Below, one piece after another: positions 26,767 to 36,208 of a stretch of DNA of 64,000 bases. Position 1 is the stretch's first letter. Each line of letters begins with the position of its first letter. The position numbers were made by a program, and so were the translations under genes. Source of the DNA: Mangrovitalea sediminis (GTDB lineage: Bacteria; Pseudomonadota; Gammaproteobacteria; Pseudomonadales; Oleiphilaceae); contig NZ_NTLB01000001.1 in the NCBI RefSeq assembly GCF_002514725.1, forward strand, positions 744,001 through 808,000, read 5' to 3'. Below the pieces are notes generated by a model that was given only the letters and a program-made list of their open reading frames with translations, was not told the origin of the DNA and searched no databases.

Positions 26767-28053
26767 ATGAATCAGACGTTCGATATCGCTATTGTGGGTG
26801 CGGGTATGGTCGGTGCCGCACTGGCCACCGGTCTGGCCCAGGAAGGCTTTCAGGTCGCCCTGATCGACCGAGAAACGCTGGCACCCTTCGACCCCGACAG
26901 CACCCCCGATCTACGGGTATCCGCACTCAGCGCCGGCAGCGAACGGCTGTTGCGCCACTGGGGGGCCTGGGGCGCCATCGAATCCATGAGGCTCTGTCCT
27001 TACAGGCGTCTGGCGGTCTGGGAGGCACTATCCCCGATGCTGGCGCGCCTGCTGCCCGACGGCTTCAACCGCACCGTTTTTGACGCGACCAAACTCGGCC
27101 GCAGCCACCTGGGCCATATCGTCGAGAACGGTGTGACCCAACGTGCCCTATGGGAGGCCGCCCGCAGTCAGGCCAGGGTAACGCTGATCCAGGGACATGA
27201 GGTCCGCAGTCTGGAGCAGGACCCAGACACCGCGACACTGCAGTTGGACGATGACCGACTTATCAAAGCCTCGCTCGTTATCGGGGCGGACGGCGCCCGC
27301 TCACCTATGCGGGAGATGGCCCACATCGGACTGAACCGCGACCAGTATGCGCAACAGGCCCTGGTTGCCACCGTCGCCCACGAGGGGCCGGCCCAGGACA
27401 TCACCTGGCAGGCGTTCCAGCCCAGCGGGCCGCGGGCCTATCTGCCCCTGGCCGCTGACCGGGACACCGCCTGGGCATCGCTCGTCTGGTATGACCACCC
27501 CGACTGTATCAAAACCCTGTTATCGCTGTCCGACGACGATTTCCTGAAGGCGGTTCAGCAGGCGTTTCCATCCGAGCTGCCACATCTGACACGGGTCACG
27601 GCACGCGGCAGCTTCCCGCTGTTCCGCGGGCATGCCCAACGCTATTTCAATGGCCGCGTCGTCCTCGCCGGCGATGCCGCCCACACGATCAATCCGCTGG
27701 CCGGACAGGGGGTTAACCTGGGATTCCAGGACGCAGAGGCCTTGATCCACCACCTGACCAATGCGCGCACCCAAGGACAGGACATCGGCGGCGAGGCGGC
27801 GCTCTCCGCTTACGAGCGCGAACGCCGACCGGCCAACCAGCGTATGATGCTCGCCATGGACCTGTTCTATCATGCGTTCAGCAACGCCCGCCCGCCACTG
27901 CACTTTGCCCGTAACATCGGGTTGGCGCTCGCCGGACACCTTCCGTTCGCCCGCGACGAGGTGGCCCGTTACGCCATGGGGTTGGACGAAGGTCTCTCCG
28001 CACGCCTGCTCCGATGGCTGGATCGCCGCTTGCCGGCGTTTCCGATCACCTGA
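26767..28053 (+). CDS. UbiH/UbiF/VisC-family FAD monooxygenase
   Basis: A 428-residue aromatic hydroxylase of the ubiquinone-biosynthesis class. It has the N-terminal FAD motif IAIVGAGMVGAALATGLA, the DG motif VIGADGARSPMRE near residue 160, and GDAAHTINPLAGQGVNLGFQD near residue 300, the diagnostic UbiH/COQ6 signature. Which ring position it hydroxylates cannot be told from sequence. The start at 26767 places the Rossmann motif at residue 7 as usual; ATG codons further upstream would overlap the divergent HtrA leader. It is followed by hinT. Confidence 0.88.
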   Translation: MNQTFDIAIVGAGMVGAALATGLAQEGFQVALIDRETLAPFDPDSTPDLRVSALSAGSERLLRHWGAWGAIESMRLCPYRRLAVWEALSPMLARLLPDGFNRTVFDATKLGRSHLGHIVENGVTQRALWEAARSQARVTLIQGHEVRSLEQDPDTATLQLDDDRLIKASLVIGADGARSPMREMAHIGLNRDQYAQQALVATVAHEGPAQDITWQAFQPSGPRAYLPLAADRDTAWASLVWYDHPDCIKTLLSLSDDDFLKAVQQAFPSELPHLTRVTARGSFPLFRGHAQRYFNGRVVLAGDAAHTINPLAGQGVNLGFQDAEALIHHLTNARTQGQDIGGEAALSAYERERRPANQRMMLAMDLFYHAFSNARPPLHFARNIGLALAGHLPFARDEVARYAMGLDEGLSARLLRWLDRRLPAFPIT

Positions 28054-28099
28054 TCCGATGGCGCACTGTTCTTTAGCCCCTTACCGACAAGGAACGATT

Positions 28100-28468
28100 A
28101 TGGCCGACACTATCTTCACCAAAATCATCAATCGGGAAATTCCTGCCGACATCGTTTATGAAGACGACCGCTGCCTGGCCTTTCGCGATATCAATCCGCA
28201 GGCACCCGTACACCTGCTGATCATCCCCCTCAAGCCGATTGCCACCCTGAACGACATGACCGAAGCCGACCGCGAGCTGGTTGGACACCTGCATCTGGTG
28301 GCAGCAAAACTGGCGCAAGACATGGGCTTTGCTGAAGACGGCTACCGTGTCGTCATGAACTGCAACCGTGATGGCGGGCAGACGGTATTTCACATCCACC
28401 TGCATCTGCTAGCCGGGCGGATCATGGGTTGGCCCCCGTTCACGGATCACGCCAAAGCGCCGGTCTGA
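28100..28468 (+). CDS. hinT: HIT family purine nucleoside phosphoramidase
   Basis: A 122-residue HinT-type protein. It contains the histidine triad HIHLHLL near residue 102, preceded by NRDGGQTVF and the N-terminal pattern DTIFTKIINREIPADIVYEDD, which separates HinT from Fhit. It hydrolyses AMP-lysine and similar phosphoramidates. AAGGAA lies six bases before the ATG. The stop lies six bases from that of the convergent DUF2059 gene. Confidence 0.94.
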   Translation: MADTIFTKIINREIPADIVYEDDRCLAFRDINPQAPVHLLIIPLKPIATLNDMTEADRELVGHLHLVAAKLAQDMGFAEDGYRVVMNCNRDGGQTVFHIHLHLLAGRIMGWPPFTDHAKAPV

Positions 28469-28474
28469 ACGGAT

Positions 28475-29326
28475 CTACAGCAGCCCCTGCAACCCCTTGA
28501 GCTGCTCCCACTGTCGGCCGATACCGTCAATCGGCGCCACAACCGCATCATGTGCCACCTTGGCAACGATGTCGGTATAACGCCGGGTATCCGCCGACTC
28601 CAAAAAACCGATGTAACGACGAAGCTCGGCAATCGTCAGGTCGCGGTAGGTATACAAATAGCCTTCATAGACCTGCCTGCGTACCTCCGCCAATAGAACC
28701 GGACGCTGTGATGTCAGCCGCTGGTGCAGTTGCCGCTTATCCTGCCCAGGCACCAACGTTGCCAGCGCGGTCTGTGCATCAATAGAGGTATCGACGATGC
28801 GCTGCGTCGCCTTTAGGGCATGATCGTAGCGCTGAAACAATTCGGCGCGGGCCGAACCCCGGAAACGTTCCGCCAAGGCGCCTGCCTGATCCAGAACAGC
28901 CCCCTTGAGTGCCGCATTGGAGGCCGCCACTTCCAGCCGCACCACCTTACGTCCGAGCGATGACCGGTACCACTGGTCGACACGACGCAAAGCCGTGTCG
29001 GTCATGGATTGATCCAACTGCCGACTGACTCTCGTGGACAGGATCGACGGATCGTATGCCTGGGCCAGTGCGCCGCCCAATAGCTGCGCTATCTGCGGAC
29101 TGATGGTGGGGAAAGCGGCCAGTTGCGCCGAAACCTGTCGCTGTACAAAACCCGGCAATGGCGCCAGTCGCTGTGGAATCGCGGCGTCCTGCACCAGGCG
29201 ATGGCCCCAATCGCCGTCAGCCGCCATAACCGGCGGAGACAGACCCCACGCCAGCATGAGCAACATCAGACTGCCGTAGAAGCCTGTGCGCCAGCGACGG
29301 CCATACGCCGCACATCCGAATGTCAT
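28475..29326 (-). CDS. Exported DUF2059-type protein
   Basis: A 283-residue protein with a signal peptide (hydrophobic 15-35, cleavage near VMA-AD). The mature part is helical; the segment YTYRDLTIAELRRYIGFLESADTRRYTDI near residue 235 matches the conserved LT..EL...i.F..S..G motif of DUF2059. A second, weaker copy of the pattern lies at about residue 100 (RVDQWYRSSLGRK), suggesting a duplicated helical repeat. The ATG at 29326 directly follows an alternative GTG. Function unknown. Confidence 0.65.
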   Translation of the reverse strand: MTFGCAAYGRRWRTGFYGSLMLLMLAWGLSPPVMAADGDWGHRLVQDAAIPQRLAPLPGFVQRQVSAQLAAFPTISPQIAQLLGGALAQAYDPSILSTRVSRQLDQSMTDTALRRVDQWYRSSLGRKVVRLEVAASNAALKGAVLDQAGALAERFRGSARAELFQRYDHALKATQRIVDTSIDAQTALATLVPGQDKRQLHQRLTSQRPVLLAEVRRQVYEGYLYTYRDLTIAELRRYIGFLESADTRRYTDIVAKVAHDAVVAPIDGIGRQWEQLKGLQGLL

Positions 29327-29418
29327 CACCCCTACTCCCCAGATACGTTTTGCCAGAACCTTGGCTGACTTATGCCATCCAGAGACCGCAGGAGCAATGC
29401 GCGGGAACCGAAACCCGT

Positions 29419-30138
29419 TTAGCGTTCGACGATACGGGCCGCTTCATCCAGTGGCGTATGACGGACATCCTTACCTGCCACCATGAAAATGACCTGCTCT
29501 GCCAGATTGCAGGCGTGATCGCCTATGCGTTCCAACGCCCGCAGCACCCACATGACAGACAGGCACTGGGAGATATTACGAGGGTCTTCCATCATCGACG
29601 TCGCCAAGGCGCGGGTTGCCGATTTATATTCAACATCGACAGAGTCATCTTCCTTCATGATGACGAGCGCGGCTTCCGGATCGAAGCGGGCAAAGGCATT
29701 GAGGGCATCACGGACCATTTCAGTCACATGATGGCCGATCTGGCGCACTTCCACATAGCCACGCGGTGCCTGCCCCTCATCCAGCAGACGGAGCGCCATC
29801 TTGGCGATCTTCTTCGCCTCGTCGCCGATACGCTCGAGATCGGCAACCATCTTGACCACCGACATGACGAGACGCAGATCGGACGCAGCCGGTTGCCAAC
29901 GGGCAATCACATTGGTCGATTCCTCGTCGATCGCCAGCTCAAGGCGATCCACTTCCTTATCGCCCAGGCGAACCTGCTCGGCCAAGGCAGAATCGCCCTC
30001 AACCAGCGCTTTCAAAGCGTTCTGAACCTGCTGTTCCACCAATCCGCCCATCACCAGCAAGTGGTTGCGCAACCCGCCCAGTTCCGCATTGAATTGCTGG
30101 GATATGTGGTGTCGGTAGGTATCTTGTGTAATTTTCAT
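29419..30138 (-). CDS. phoU: Phosphate signalling regulator
   Basis: A 239-residue protein of two three-helix PhoU bundles. Each carries the metal-binding E/DxxxD signature, seen as MVADLERIGDEAKKIAK and WVLRALERIGDHACNLAEQ. PhoU connects the Pst phosphate transporter to PhoR, here encoded 14 kb away. The start at 30138 yields MKITQDTYRHHISQQFN, the normal N-terminus. No pstSCAB genes are adjacent, so it appears to be transcribed alone. Confidence 0.95.
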   Translation of the reverse strand: MKITQDTYRHHISQQFNAELGGLRNHLLVMGGLVEQQVQNALKALVEGDSALAEQVRLGDKEVDRLELAIDEESTNVIARWQPAASDLRLVMSVVKMVADLERIGDEAKKIAKMALRLLDEGQAPRGYVEVRQIGHHVTEMVRDALNAFARFDPEAALVIMKEDDSVDVEYKSATRALATSMMEDPRNISQCLSVMWVLRALERIGDHACNLAEQVIFMVAGKDVRHTPLDEAARIVER

Positions 30139-30613
30139 GCCCTTGTCTCCCTGGATGGTATAGCGCCGGCCCGCCTCCATTGCGGTGATGGCGCCTTATT
30201 CGCAAAATGCGCTGTTATTATTGACCCCGGATATGCCGAAAAGGTCCAGGACGCGGCGAACGCCAGGGATCGCCGCGCTGTCTAGCCTTCCAGTGTAGTC
30301 GTGAGCCGCGCGACATGCACCCGCCGACAATACGGCGAAGGCTGTGGCAAAGGCATTTCCTGCTCATGACAATTCTGCAAAGGGCCGCGGCCATGCCCCC
30401 TCGGGGCCAACCGACCTTTGTACGACGTGGCGAAAGGGCAATTCAGTGCTACTCTCCTTTACCAGAACGTCCATAACCGGAATGTCCAATACCGGATCGA
30501 TAACATCTGTCACCGTTCGCATTTTCCAGCGACGCCCTGGTGGCAACAGAACCCCGGCGGCAAAGCCATTCAGGCGGCTGGCCTTCGGCGCTCGAAAACT
30601 AGCGGAGTTCAGT
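30139..30613. other. Intergenic region between phoU and a thioesterase gene
   Basis: About 475 bases between divergent genes. Short open frames here have no ribosome binding site or recognisable product. No Pho box as good as the one before phoB was seen; CTGTCAC at about 30506 is only a half-site. The region could hold the promoters of both neighbours. Confidence 0.3.
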
Positions 30614-31027
30614 ATGCGTAGCGATGACGACAAACCCACCCCTAAGGGTGAACTGTCCCTGATGGTGGTGCCCCTGCCGTCCGATACCAATGCCAATGGC
30701 GATGTCTATGCCGGCTGGCTGGTCAAACAGATGGACCAGGCCGCCGCCACGACAGCTGGCCGGATATCCCATGGCCGAACCGCCACCGTGGCGATCGATC
30801 GTATGGAGTTCCTGTCACCGTTGCGCGTCGGCTCCCAGGTGAGCTGCTATACGCAGCTGATCGATATTGGCCGCAGCTCGATGAAAATCAAAGTCGAAGT
30901 CTGGACACTCGATCGCAACGCCCACCGGCCGCGCAAGGTGACCGAAGCGCTCTTCGTCTTTGTCGCTATCGATGAAAACGGCCGCATCCGCACCGTGCCT
31001 GAGCAGAACAGTACCGCCAAGGCCTGA
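30614..31027 (+). CDS. YciA-like acyl-CoA thioesterase
   Basis: A 137-residue single hot-dog protein. LPSDTNANGDVYAGWLVKQMDQAAATTA is the family signature with the catalytic Asn/Asp, followed by TVAIDRMEFLSPLRVGSQVSCY. YciA-type enzymes hydrolyse a wide range of acyl-CoAs in the cytoplasm. The start at 30614 has GGAG seven bases upstream. It converges with uvrD, four bases apart. Confidence 0.88.
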   Translation: MRSDDDKPTPKGELSLMVVPLPSDTNANGDVYAGWLVKQMDQAAATTAGRISHGRTATVAIDRMEFLSPLRVGSQVSCYTQLIDIGRSSMKIKVEVWTLDRNAHRPRKVTEALFVFVAIDENGRIRTVPEQNSTAKA

Positions 31028-31031
31028 GGCT

Positions 31032-33188
31032 CTATAACGCCTCCAAGGGTGCGTAGGCGAGGACCAGCCACTTGGCCCCTTCCTCGAAATTGATCTGCAC
31101 CCGGGCATGGTGTCCCGCGCCCTCACAACTCAGGACCACCCCTTCACCAAATTTGGGGTGGCGGACGCGCTGCCCCAGCTGGAACCCGGCCGGCGATTCA
31201 TCGGCCCAGGGACTGGGGTTCGGCCGCGCCACCAAAGCCGGACGGCTGATCGTATTGCGCAGGCGAACCTCGTGCATCAGGTTCGCCGGCATCTCCCGGA
31301 CAAACCGCGACAGCGCGTGAAATTTTTCCTGCCCGTAGAGTTTGCGCGATTCGGCATAGGTCAGCACCAGACGCTGCATGGCGCGGGTCACGCCGACATA
31401 GGCCAGACGCCGCTCTTCTTCCATCCGCCCCGGCTCTTCCAGCGACATGCTGTGGGGAAACAGTCCCTCTTCCATGCCTGCCAGGAAAACCAGGGGGAAC
31501 TCCAGGCCCTTGGCGGCGTGCAGGGTCATCAGCTGCACACTGTCCTCATTGGCCTCGGCCTGCGCCTCACCGGCATCCAAAGCTGCCTGTGCGATGAAAT
31601 CCGCCAGGGCGTCCACCCCCTCTTCGACCTCATATTCACCAATGGCGTTGACCAGCTCATCCAGGTTCTCGACCCGGGCCTGTCCTTTCTCGCCTTTTTC
31701 GCTCGCGTGAAAATCGCGCAGGCCGCTATCGCGAATAACCCGTTGCATCAGGGTTTGGAGCGGGAGATCGGCGGCTCCGTCGGCAAGCTGTTCGATCAAC
31801 TCGACGAAGCCTCGCAGACTGTTGCTGGCGCGCCCCTTGAGAGCGCCGGCAGCGAGCAGACGTTGCGCCGCATCCCATAGGGACAGCGAATCGTGACGGG
31901 CGGCCGCACGCAGGTCTTCCAGTGTCTTGGCGCCGATCCCCCGCGCGGGCACATTGACCACCCGTTCGAAGGCGGCGTCATCGTGGCGATAATGCACCAG
32001 TCGCAGATACCCCAGGGCATTGCGGATTTCCTGGCGATCATAAAATCGCAACCCACCGTAGACCCGATAGGGAATCGCCTGACGCAACAGCGATTCCTCA
32101 AGCACTCGCGACTGGGCATTGGAGCGGTAGAGTATCGCCACCTCGTCGCGACGATTACCCTGATTGACCCATTCGGCAATGCTGTCGGCGATATAGTTCG
32201 CCTCATCCTGCTCATTGAACGCCGCATACAGCGCAATCGGGTCGCCGGCTTCGCCGTCGGTCCACAGCTGCTTGCCGAGACGCCCCTGGTTATGGGCAAT
32301 CAGGGCGTTGGCCGAATCGAGGATGGTTTTGGTCGACCGGTAGTTCTGCTCCAGGCGCACCAGGCGCGAGCCCGGAAAATCCTGCTGGAACTGCTGGATA
32401 TTCTCGATGCGGGCACCCCGCCAGCCGTAAATGGACTGGTCATCGTCGCCCACCACCGTCATCGGTATCTGATCGCCTGCCAACACTCGCAGCCAGGCAT
32501 ACTGAATGCTGTTGGTATCCTGGAACTCGTCGACCAGCATGTGCCGGAAACGGCGCTGGTAATGGGCCTTCAGCTCCGGCCGCTCGAGCCAGAGCTCGTG
32601 GGACCGCAACAACAGCTCGCCAAAATCCACCAGACCGCTACGCCGGCATTGCTCTTCATACTGACGATACACCTTCAGCATCGTCGCCACGAAGTGGTCG
32701 CCATGGTCTTCGATATGGGACGAGCGCAGCCCCTCATCCTTCTGGCCATTGATGAACCACTGCACCTGGCGCGGCTGCCAGCGGCTCTCATCGATGCGCA
32801 ACTCCCGCAGCACGCGTTTAATCAGGCGCAGTTGGTCGTCGCTGTCGAGGACCTGGAAGTTCTCCGGCAGCCCGGCGTCCTGCCAATGGGCCCGCAGCAA
32901 GCGGTGCGCCAGGCCATGAAAGGTACCGAACCACATGCCGCGGGTGGACATCCCCAGCATTTGTTCGATGCGGCCGCGCATCTCCCGCGCCGCCTTGTTG
33001 GTAAAGGTGACGGCCATAATGCTGGTCGGCGGTATCTGCTCGACCTGCATCAGCCAGGCGATCCGGTGGACCAGTACGCGGGTCTTGCCACTGCCCGCAC
33101 CGGCCAGGACCAGCAGCGGATCAGGAGGCGCACTGACGGCCTCACGCTGTGCCTCGTTGAGCGAGTCGAGAATCGAGGAAACGTCCAT
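31032..33188 (-). CDS. uvrD: DNA helicase II
   Basis: A 718-residue superfamily 1A 3'-5' helicase used in nucleotide excision and mismatch repair. Visible motifs are Walker A AGAGSGKTRVL near residue 29, motif Ia TFTNKAAREM, Walker B VDEFQDTN, motif III VVGDDDQSIYGWRGA, motif IV EQNYRS and motif V MTLHAAKGLEFPLVFL. The C-terminal PDZ-like tail with LGQRVRHPKFGEGVV is the Tudor-like domain of UvrD/PcrA that contacts RNA polymerase. Length fits E. coli UvrD (720). Confidence 0.95.
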   Translation of the reverse strand: MDVSSILDSLNEAQREAVSAPPDPLLVLAGAGSGKTRVLVHRIAWLMQVEQIPPTSIMAVTFTNKAAREMRGRIEQMLGMSTRGMWFGTFHGLAHRLLRAHWQDAGLPENFQVLDSDDQLRLIKRVLRELRIDESRWQPRQVQWFINGQKDEGLRSSHIEDHGDHFVATMLKVYRQYEEQCRRSGLVDFGELLLRSHELWLERPELKAHYQRRFRHMLVDEFQDTNSIQYAWLRVLAGDQIPMTVVGDDDQSIYGWRGARIENIQQFQQDFPGSRLVRLEQNYRSTKTILDSANALIAHNQGRLGKQLWTDGEAGDPIALYAAFNEQDEANYIADSIAEWVNQGNRRDEVAILYRSNAQSRVLEESLLRQAIPYRVYGGLRFYDRQEIRNALGYLRLVHYRHDDAAFERVVNVPARGIGAKTLEDLRAAARHDSLSLWDAAQRLLAAGALKGRASNSLRGFVELIEQLADGAADLPLQTLMQRVIRDSGLRDFHASEKGEKGQARVENLDELVNAIGEYEVEEGVDALADFIAQAALDAGEAQAEANEDSVQLMTLHAAKGLEFPLVFLAGMEEGLFPHSMSLEEPGRMEEERRLAYVGVTRAMQRLVLTYAESRKLYGQEKFHALSRFVREMPANLMHEVRLRNTISRPALVARPNPSPWADESPAGFQLGQRVRHPKFGEGVVLSCEGAGHHARVQINFEEGAKWLVLAYAPLEAL

Positions 33189-33343
33189 TCAGCTACCTTT
33201 CATTACAAAATCTGTCAGACCCCCGCACCGGGGCCGTACCACGTCAGGCGACCGTCCATTATAACAGCCCGCCACCGACACGACTGGCCCGCCACCGAGA
33301 CCTTGATTATCATGTGACTTGAACCTTCAGATGCGACAAAACT

Positions 33344-34201
33344 TTGAAAACACCGCAGATACTGCAGGTCCTCCGGCAAAGCCGGGACAACCTGCGCAAG
33401 TCGGAGCAGAAAGTGGCGGAGTATGTACTCCGGCAGCCCGAAGATGTGATTCACATGCGCATCGTCGATCTCGCGACGGAATCCCACGTCAGCGAGCCCA
33501 CTATCGTGCGCTTCTGCCGGGCGATCGGCTGCGACAGCTTCCAGGGTTTCAAGCTGGCCCTGGCGCAACAGTTGGTCCGCCGCGAGGTGAAGATCCCCTT
33601 CGCTATCGACGCCTCCGACAGCGCCGAACAGCTCGGCCGAAAACTGGCCAACAATAGCATGGATTGTCTGGCCGAGGTACGCGACAACCTGGACTGGAAA
33701 GCCGTCCAGCATGCCATCCTGAAACTCTCCCAGGCACGGCGCGTCGACTTCTGGGGCTTTGGCGCCTCCGGCATCGTCGCCCTTGACGCACAGCAGAAAT
33801 TCTTCCGTCTGAACCTTGCGACCAATGCTTACTCGGACCCCGACATGCAACATATGTCGGCCATGACGCTGGCCGCAGACGATTGTGTGATCGCGATTTC
33901 CCACAGCGGCCGCACCCGCAACCTGATGTTGAGCGGTACCCTGGCGCAGGAACAGGGAGCCTGCCTGATTACGCTCTGCCCCCCCGGCACACCGCTGTTC
34001 GATCTTGGAGACATTTCCCTACCGGTCGCCATCAATCAGGACAACGAAACCTTTACACCCATGAATTCGCGGCTGGCCCACCTGGTCGTACTCGACATTC
34101 TCGCGACCGGCCTCTATCTCCAGAAGCGTCCGGATATCGATCACCACCTGGATCGGGTGAAAGGCAGCCTGCAGCCGCTGAAGCTGCCGCCGGTCATGTA
34201 A
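33344..34201 (+). CDS. hexR: RpiR-family transcriptional regulator of sugar metabolism
   Basis: A 285-residue regulator: N-terminal helix-turn-helix (about 1-77; LATESHVSEPTIVRFCRAIGCDSFQGFK) and C-terminal SIS sugar-phosphate domain (about 120-260; VDFWGFGASGIVALDAQQK, ISHSGRTRNLM). HexR represses central-carbon genes such as zwf, edd and gap, and is released by 2-keto-3-deoxy-6-phosphogluconate. The only start preserving the N-terminus is TTG at 33344, because an in-frame stop lies 24 bases upstream and the nearby ATG is out of frame. zwf and pgl, its usual neighbours, are absent here. Confidence 0.9.
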   Translation: MKTPQILQVLRQSRDNLRKSEQKVAEYVLRQPEDVIHMRIVDLATESHVSEPTIVRFCRAIGCDSFQGFKLALAQQLVRREVKIPFAIDASDSAEQLGRKLANNSMDCLAEVRDNLDWKAVQHAILKLSQARRVDFWGFGASGIVALDAQQKFFRLNLATNAYSDPDMQHMSAMTLAADDCVIAISHSGRTRNLMLSGTLAQEQGACLITLCPPGTPLFDLGDISLPVAINQDNETFTPMNSRLAHLVVLDILATGLYLQKRPDIDHHLDRVKGSLQPLKLPPVM

Positions 34202-34219
34202 GTTTCACAAGAGGACGCT

Positions 34220-34357
34220 ATGTTTTTCGAAGGTGACGCTCCGGCAAGGCGTCACCTGGAACCGCCTCGAAAGAGGCATTTGCTGCGCCGGTCCGGGCCG
34301 TCGGGTTCGGCGCAAACGTGCGGAAAAAATGCGTGTATGCCCACAGGGAGGGTTTAA
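34220..34357 (+). CDS. Possible small protein after hexR
   Basis: A 45-codon frame starting MFFEGDAPARRHLEPP with a strong ribosome binding site (AAGAGGA four bases before ATG). It is very basic in the middle and has no recognised domain. A nine-base inverted repeat (34231-34257) lies inside its start, so the site may instead be an RNA hairpin after hexR. Its stop is three bases before the GTG of the next gene. Confidence 0.3.
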   Translation: MFFEGDAPARRHLEPPRKRHLLRRSGPSGSAQTCGKNACMPTGRV

Positions 34358-34360
34358 CCC

Positions 34361-34564
34361 GTGTACTCCGATCACAACACCCCAGACGTGCAAGTCGTGC
34401 AAGCCGAACTGCTGGACATCTTCATGGACCTGCATTCAGATGAAGCACGCAACCGCGACAAAAGCGCTGCCAAGCGCAGACTCGCGGCAAGACGCGCCAT
34501 CGAACAGCATTTCGAGCGCAAGGAACTGGAACGCCAGATCAACGACTACTGGGCCGACGATTAG
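34361..34564 (+). CDS. Small charged protein, PA3496-like
   Basis: A 67-residue protein with an acidic first half and a basic helical second half: KRRLAARRAIEQHFERKEL followed by ERQINDYWADD. That tail recalls the small PA3496 family of gammaproteobacteria, annotated as putative envelope-integrity proteins. The start is GTG at 34361 with GGGAGG about ten bases upstream. Similarity is judged by eye only. Confidence 0.55.
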   Translation: MYSDHNTPDVQVVQAELLDIFMDLHSDEARNRDKSAAKRRLAARRAIEQHFERKELERQINDYWADD

Positions 34565-34578
34565 CGCCCCGTGACGCA

Positions 34579-36036
34579 TCAGGCGCTCGGCGAGAAAACC
34601 AGCACATTGCCATGTCCGGCCGCCTTCAGGTGGCCGGCATGCAGACGACTCATCGCGCCCTGGTCGCAGTAGAGCAGATAACGCCGCTGCGCAGGCAGGT
34701 CGACGAAGCGCTCGTTCAGCTCGTAGAACGGGATACGCAGGACCTCGTTGTTGGTCAGAACCAACGGCGAACGTTCCTCTTCGCCCGGATGCCGGATGTC
34801 GATCACGACATCTTCCAGCCGCGGCGTCTGCACCAGCCCGACCTCGCCACACGGCGTTTCCATGGCGTCGAGCACTTCATCGACGTACATCACCCGATGA
34901 GCCGCCAGCGCTTCATCCAACACGCTGAAATCAAAGCGCGCCTCTTCCTCGGCCACCCGCTCCGGCTTGGCGCAGACCGTCGGCCGATCTGAAATCACCC
35001 CGCAATATTCCGGCATGTTGCGGGCGAACTCCTCGGTACCGATCTCCACTGACAGGCGGATAATCTCCTGCTTGTCCATCAAGCCCAACGGCCGCATCAC
35101 CAGCATGTCCGTTGCCTTGTCGATCACCGTCAGGTTTGCCAGCGTCTGACTGGAAACCTGTGCCACGCTCTCGCCGGTGACCAGGGCCGAAACCTTGAGG
35201 TTCTGGCAGACCCGCTCCGCGGCGCGCAACATCATCCGCTTCAGGATAACACCCATGTGGGAATGATCGACATGGCGCATGAGCTCGGCGACAACACCTT
35301 CGAAGGGCACAGTCACAAAGCGAACGCGGTGGGAAGCGCCATAGCGCTGCCAAAGGTAAAGCGCGACCTGTTTGACGCCAGCTTCATGGGCGGTACCGCC
35401 CAGGTTAAAGAACAGGAAATGGCTGCGCAGGCCACGGCGCATGGCCATATAGGTGGACACTGTCGAATCGTAACCCCCGGAAATCAGAGACAACACGGCA
35501 TCCACGGAGCCGATGGGGAAGCCGCCCAGGCCCGCATAACGCTTTTCGACGATATAGAAGCGATCATTACGCACTTCGATGCGCACCGTTACGTCCGGCT
35601 GGGATAGATTGACCCCACTGGCCTCCGTTCGCTGTATCAGGCCGCTGCCCAGATGGACCTCCAGGTCCTTCGAGCTGAACGGATGCTTGCCGGCGCGTTT
35701 TACCCTGACCGCAAAGGTCTTTCCTGCCAGCACCTCCCGGTAAACCGGCAGTGTGCGCTCCAGGACCTCATCGAAAGTCGTCAACGGGTAATCATGGACC
35801 TCCAGGATCTGCCCGATACCGGGAATTCGCTGCAACGCCTCAGCCACCTGATCGTGAAGGGGGCCGTCGGTGACATTGCCGACTTCGACCCGATCCCACA
35901 GGGACACTACCCGGATGTTTTCGTCCATCCGATTGAGCAGTCGGCGGATATTCTGGCAGAGTACACGGGTCTGCTGCTTTCTGACCGACCGGCTCTTGAT
36001 GGTGATTTCCGGGAACAATTTGATCAGGAATTTCAT
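34579..36036 (-). CDS. thiI: tRNA 4-thiouridine synthase / thiamine sulfur transferase
   Basis: A 485-residue enzyme matching E. coli ThiI (482). Order: ferredoxin-like and THUMP domains (about 1-170), PP-loop ATPase with SGGYDST near residue 190, and a C-terminal rhodanese domain with active cysteine in YLLYCDQGAMSRLHAGHL (about residue 455). It adenylates U8 of tRNA and transfers sulfur, giving s4U, and supplies sulfur for the thiamine thiazole. The C344-type cysteine region EYCGVISDRPTVCAKPE is also intact. Confidence 0.96.
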   Translation of the reverse strand: MKFLIKLFPEITIKSRSVRKQQTRVLCQNIRRLLNRMDENIRVVSLWDRVEVGNVTDGPLHDQVAEALQRIPGIGQILEVHDYPLTTFDEVLERTLPVYREVLAGKTFAVRVKRAGKHPFSSKDLEVHLGSGLIQRTEASGVNLSQPDVTVRIEVRNDRFYIVEKRYAGLGGFPIGSVDAVLSLISGGYDSTVSTYMAMRRGLRSHFLFFNLGGTAHEAGVKQVALYLWQRYGASHRVRFVTVPFEGVVAELMRHVDHSHMGVILKRMMLRAAERVCQNLKVSALVTGESVAQVSSQTLANLTVIDKATDMLVMRPLGLMDKQEIIRLSVEIGTEEFARNMPEYCGVISDRPTVCAKPERVAEEEARFDFSVLDEALAAHRVMYVDEVLDAMETPCGEVGLVQTPRLEDVVIDIRHPGEEERSPLVLTNNEVLRIPFYELNERFVDLPAQRRYLLYCDQGAMSRLHAGHLKAAGHGNVLVFSPSA

Positions 36037-36208
36037 GATGGCCTGCGGTTAGCACTAAACTGAACATTAAGGGGGCGCTTATTGTACTGGTTTAGACGAG
36101 GCGCTGCATTTCCCTGCCCCCGCGGCGCACACGATTTCCGATCGCGACACGACCAATCGCTCAAGCGGTCGCTATAACAATTCCCATGCCTGTCACAGTG
36201 GTTAAATT

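Noticed and set aside
30418-30621. 67-codon frame before the YciA-like gene
   Set aside because: No ribosome binding site, no family and it overlaps the true thioesterase start.
31893-33317. 474-codon plus-strand frame opposite uvrD
   Set aside because: Antisense of uvrD; composition typical of shadow frames and no recognisable domain.
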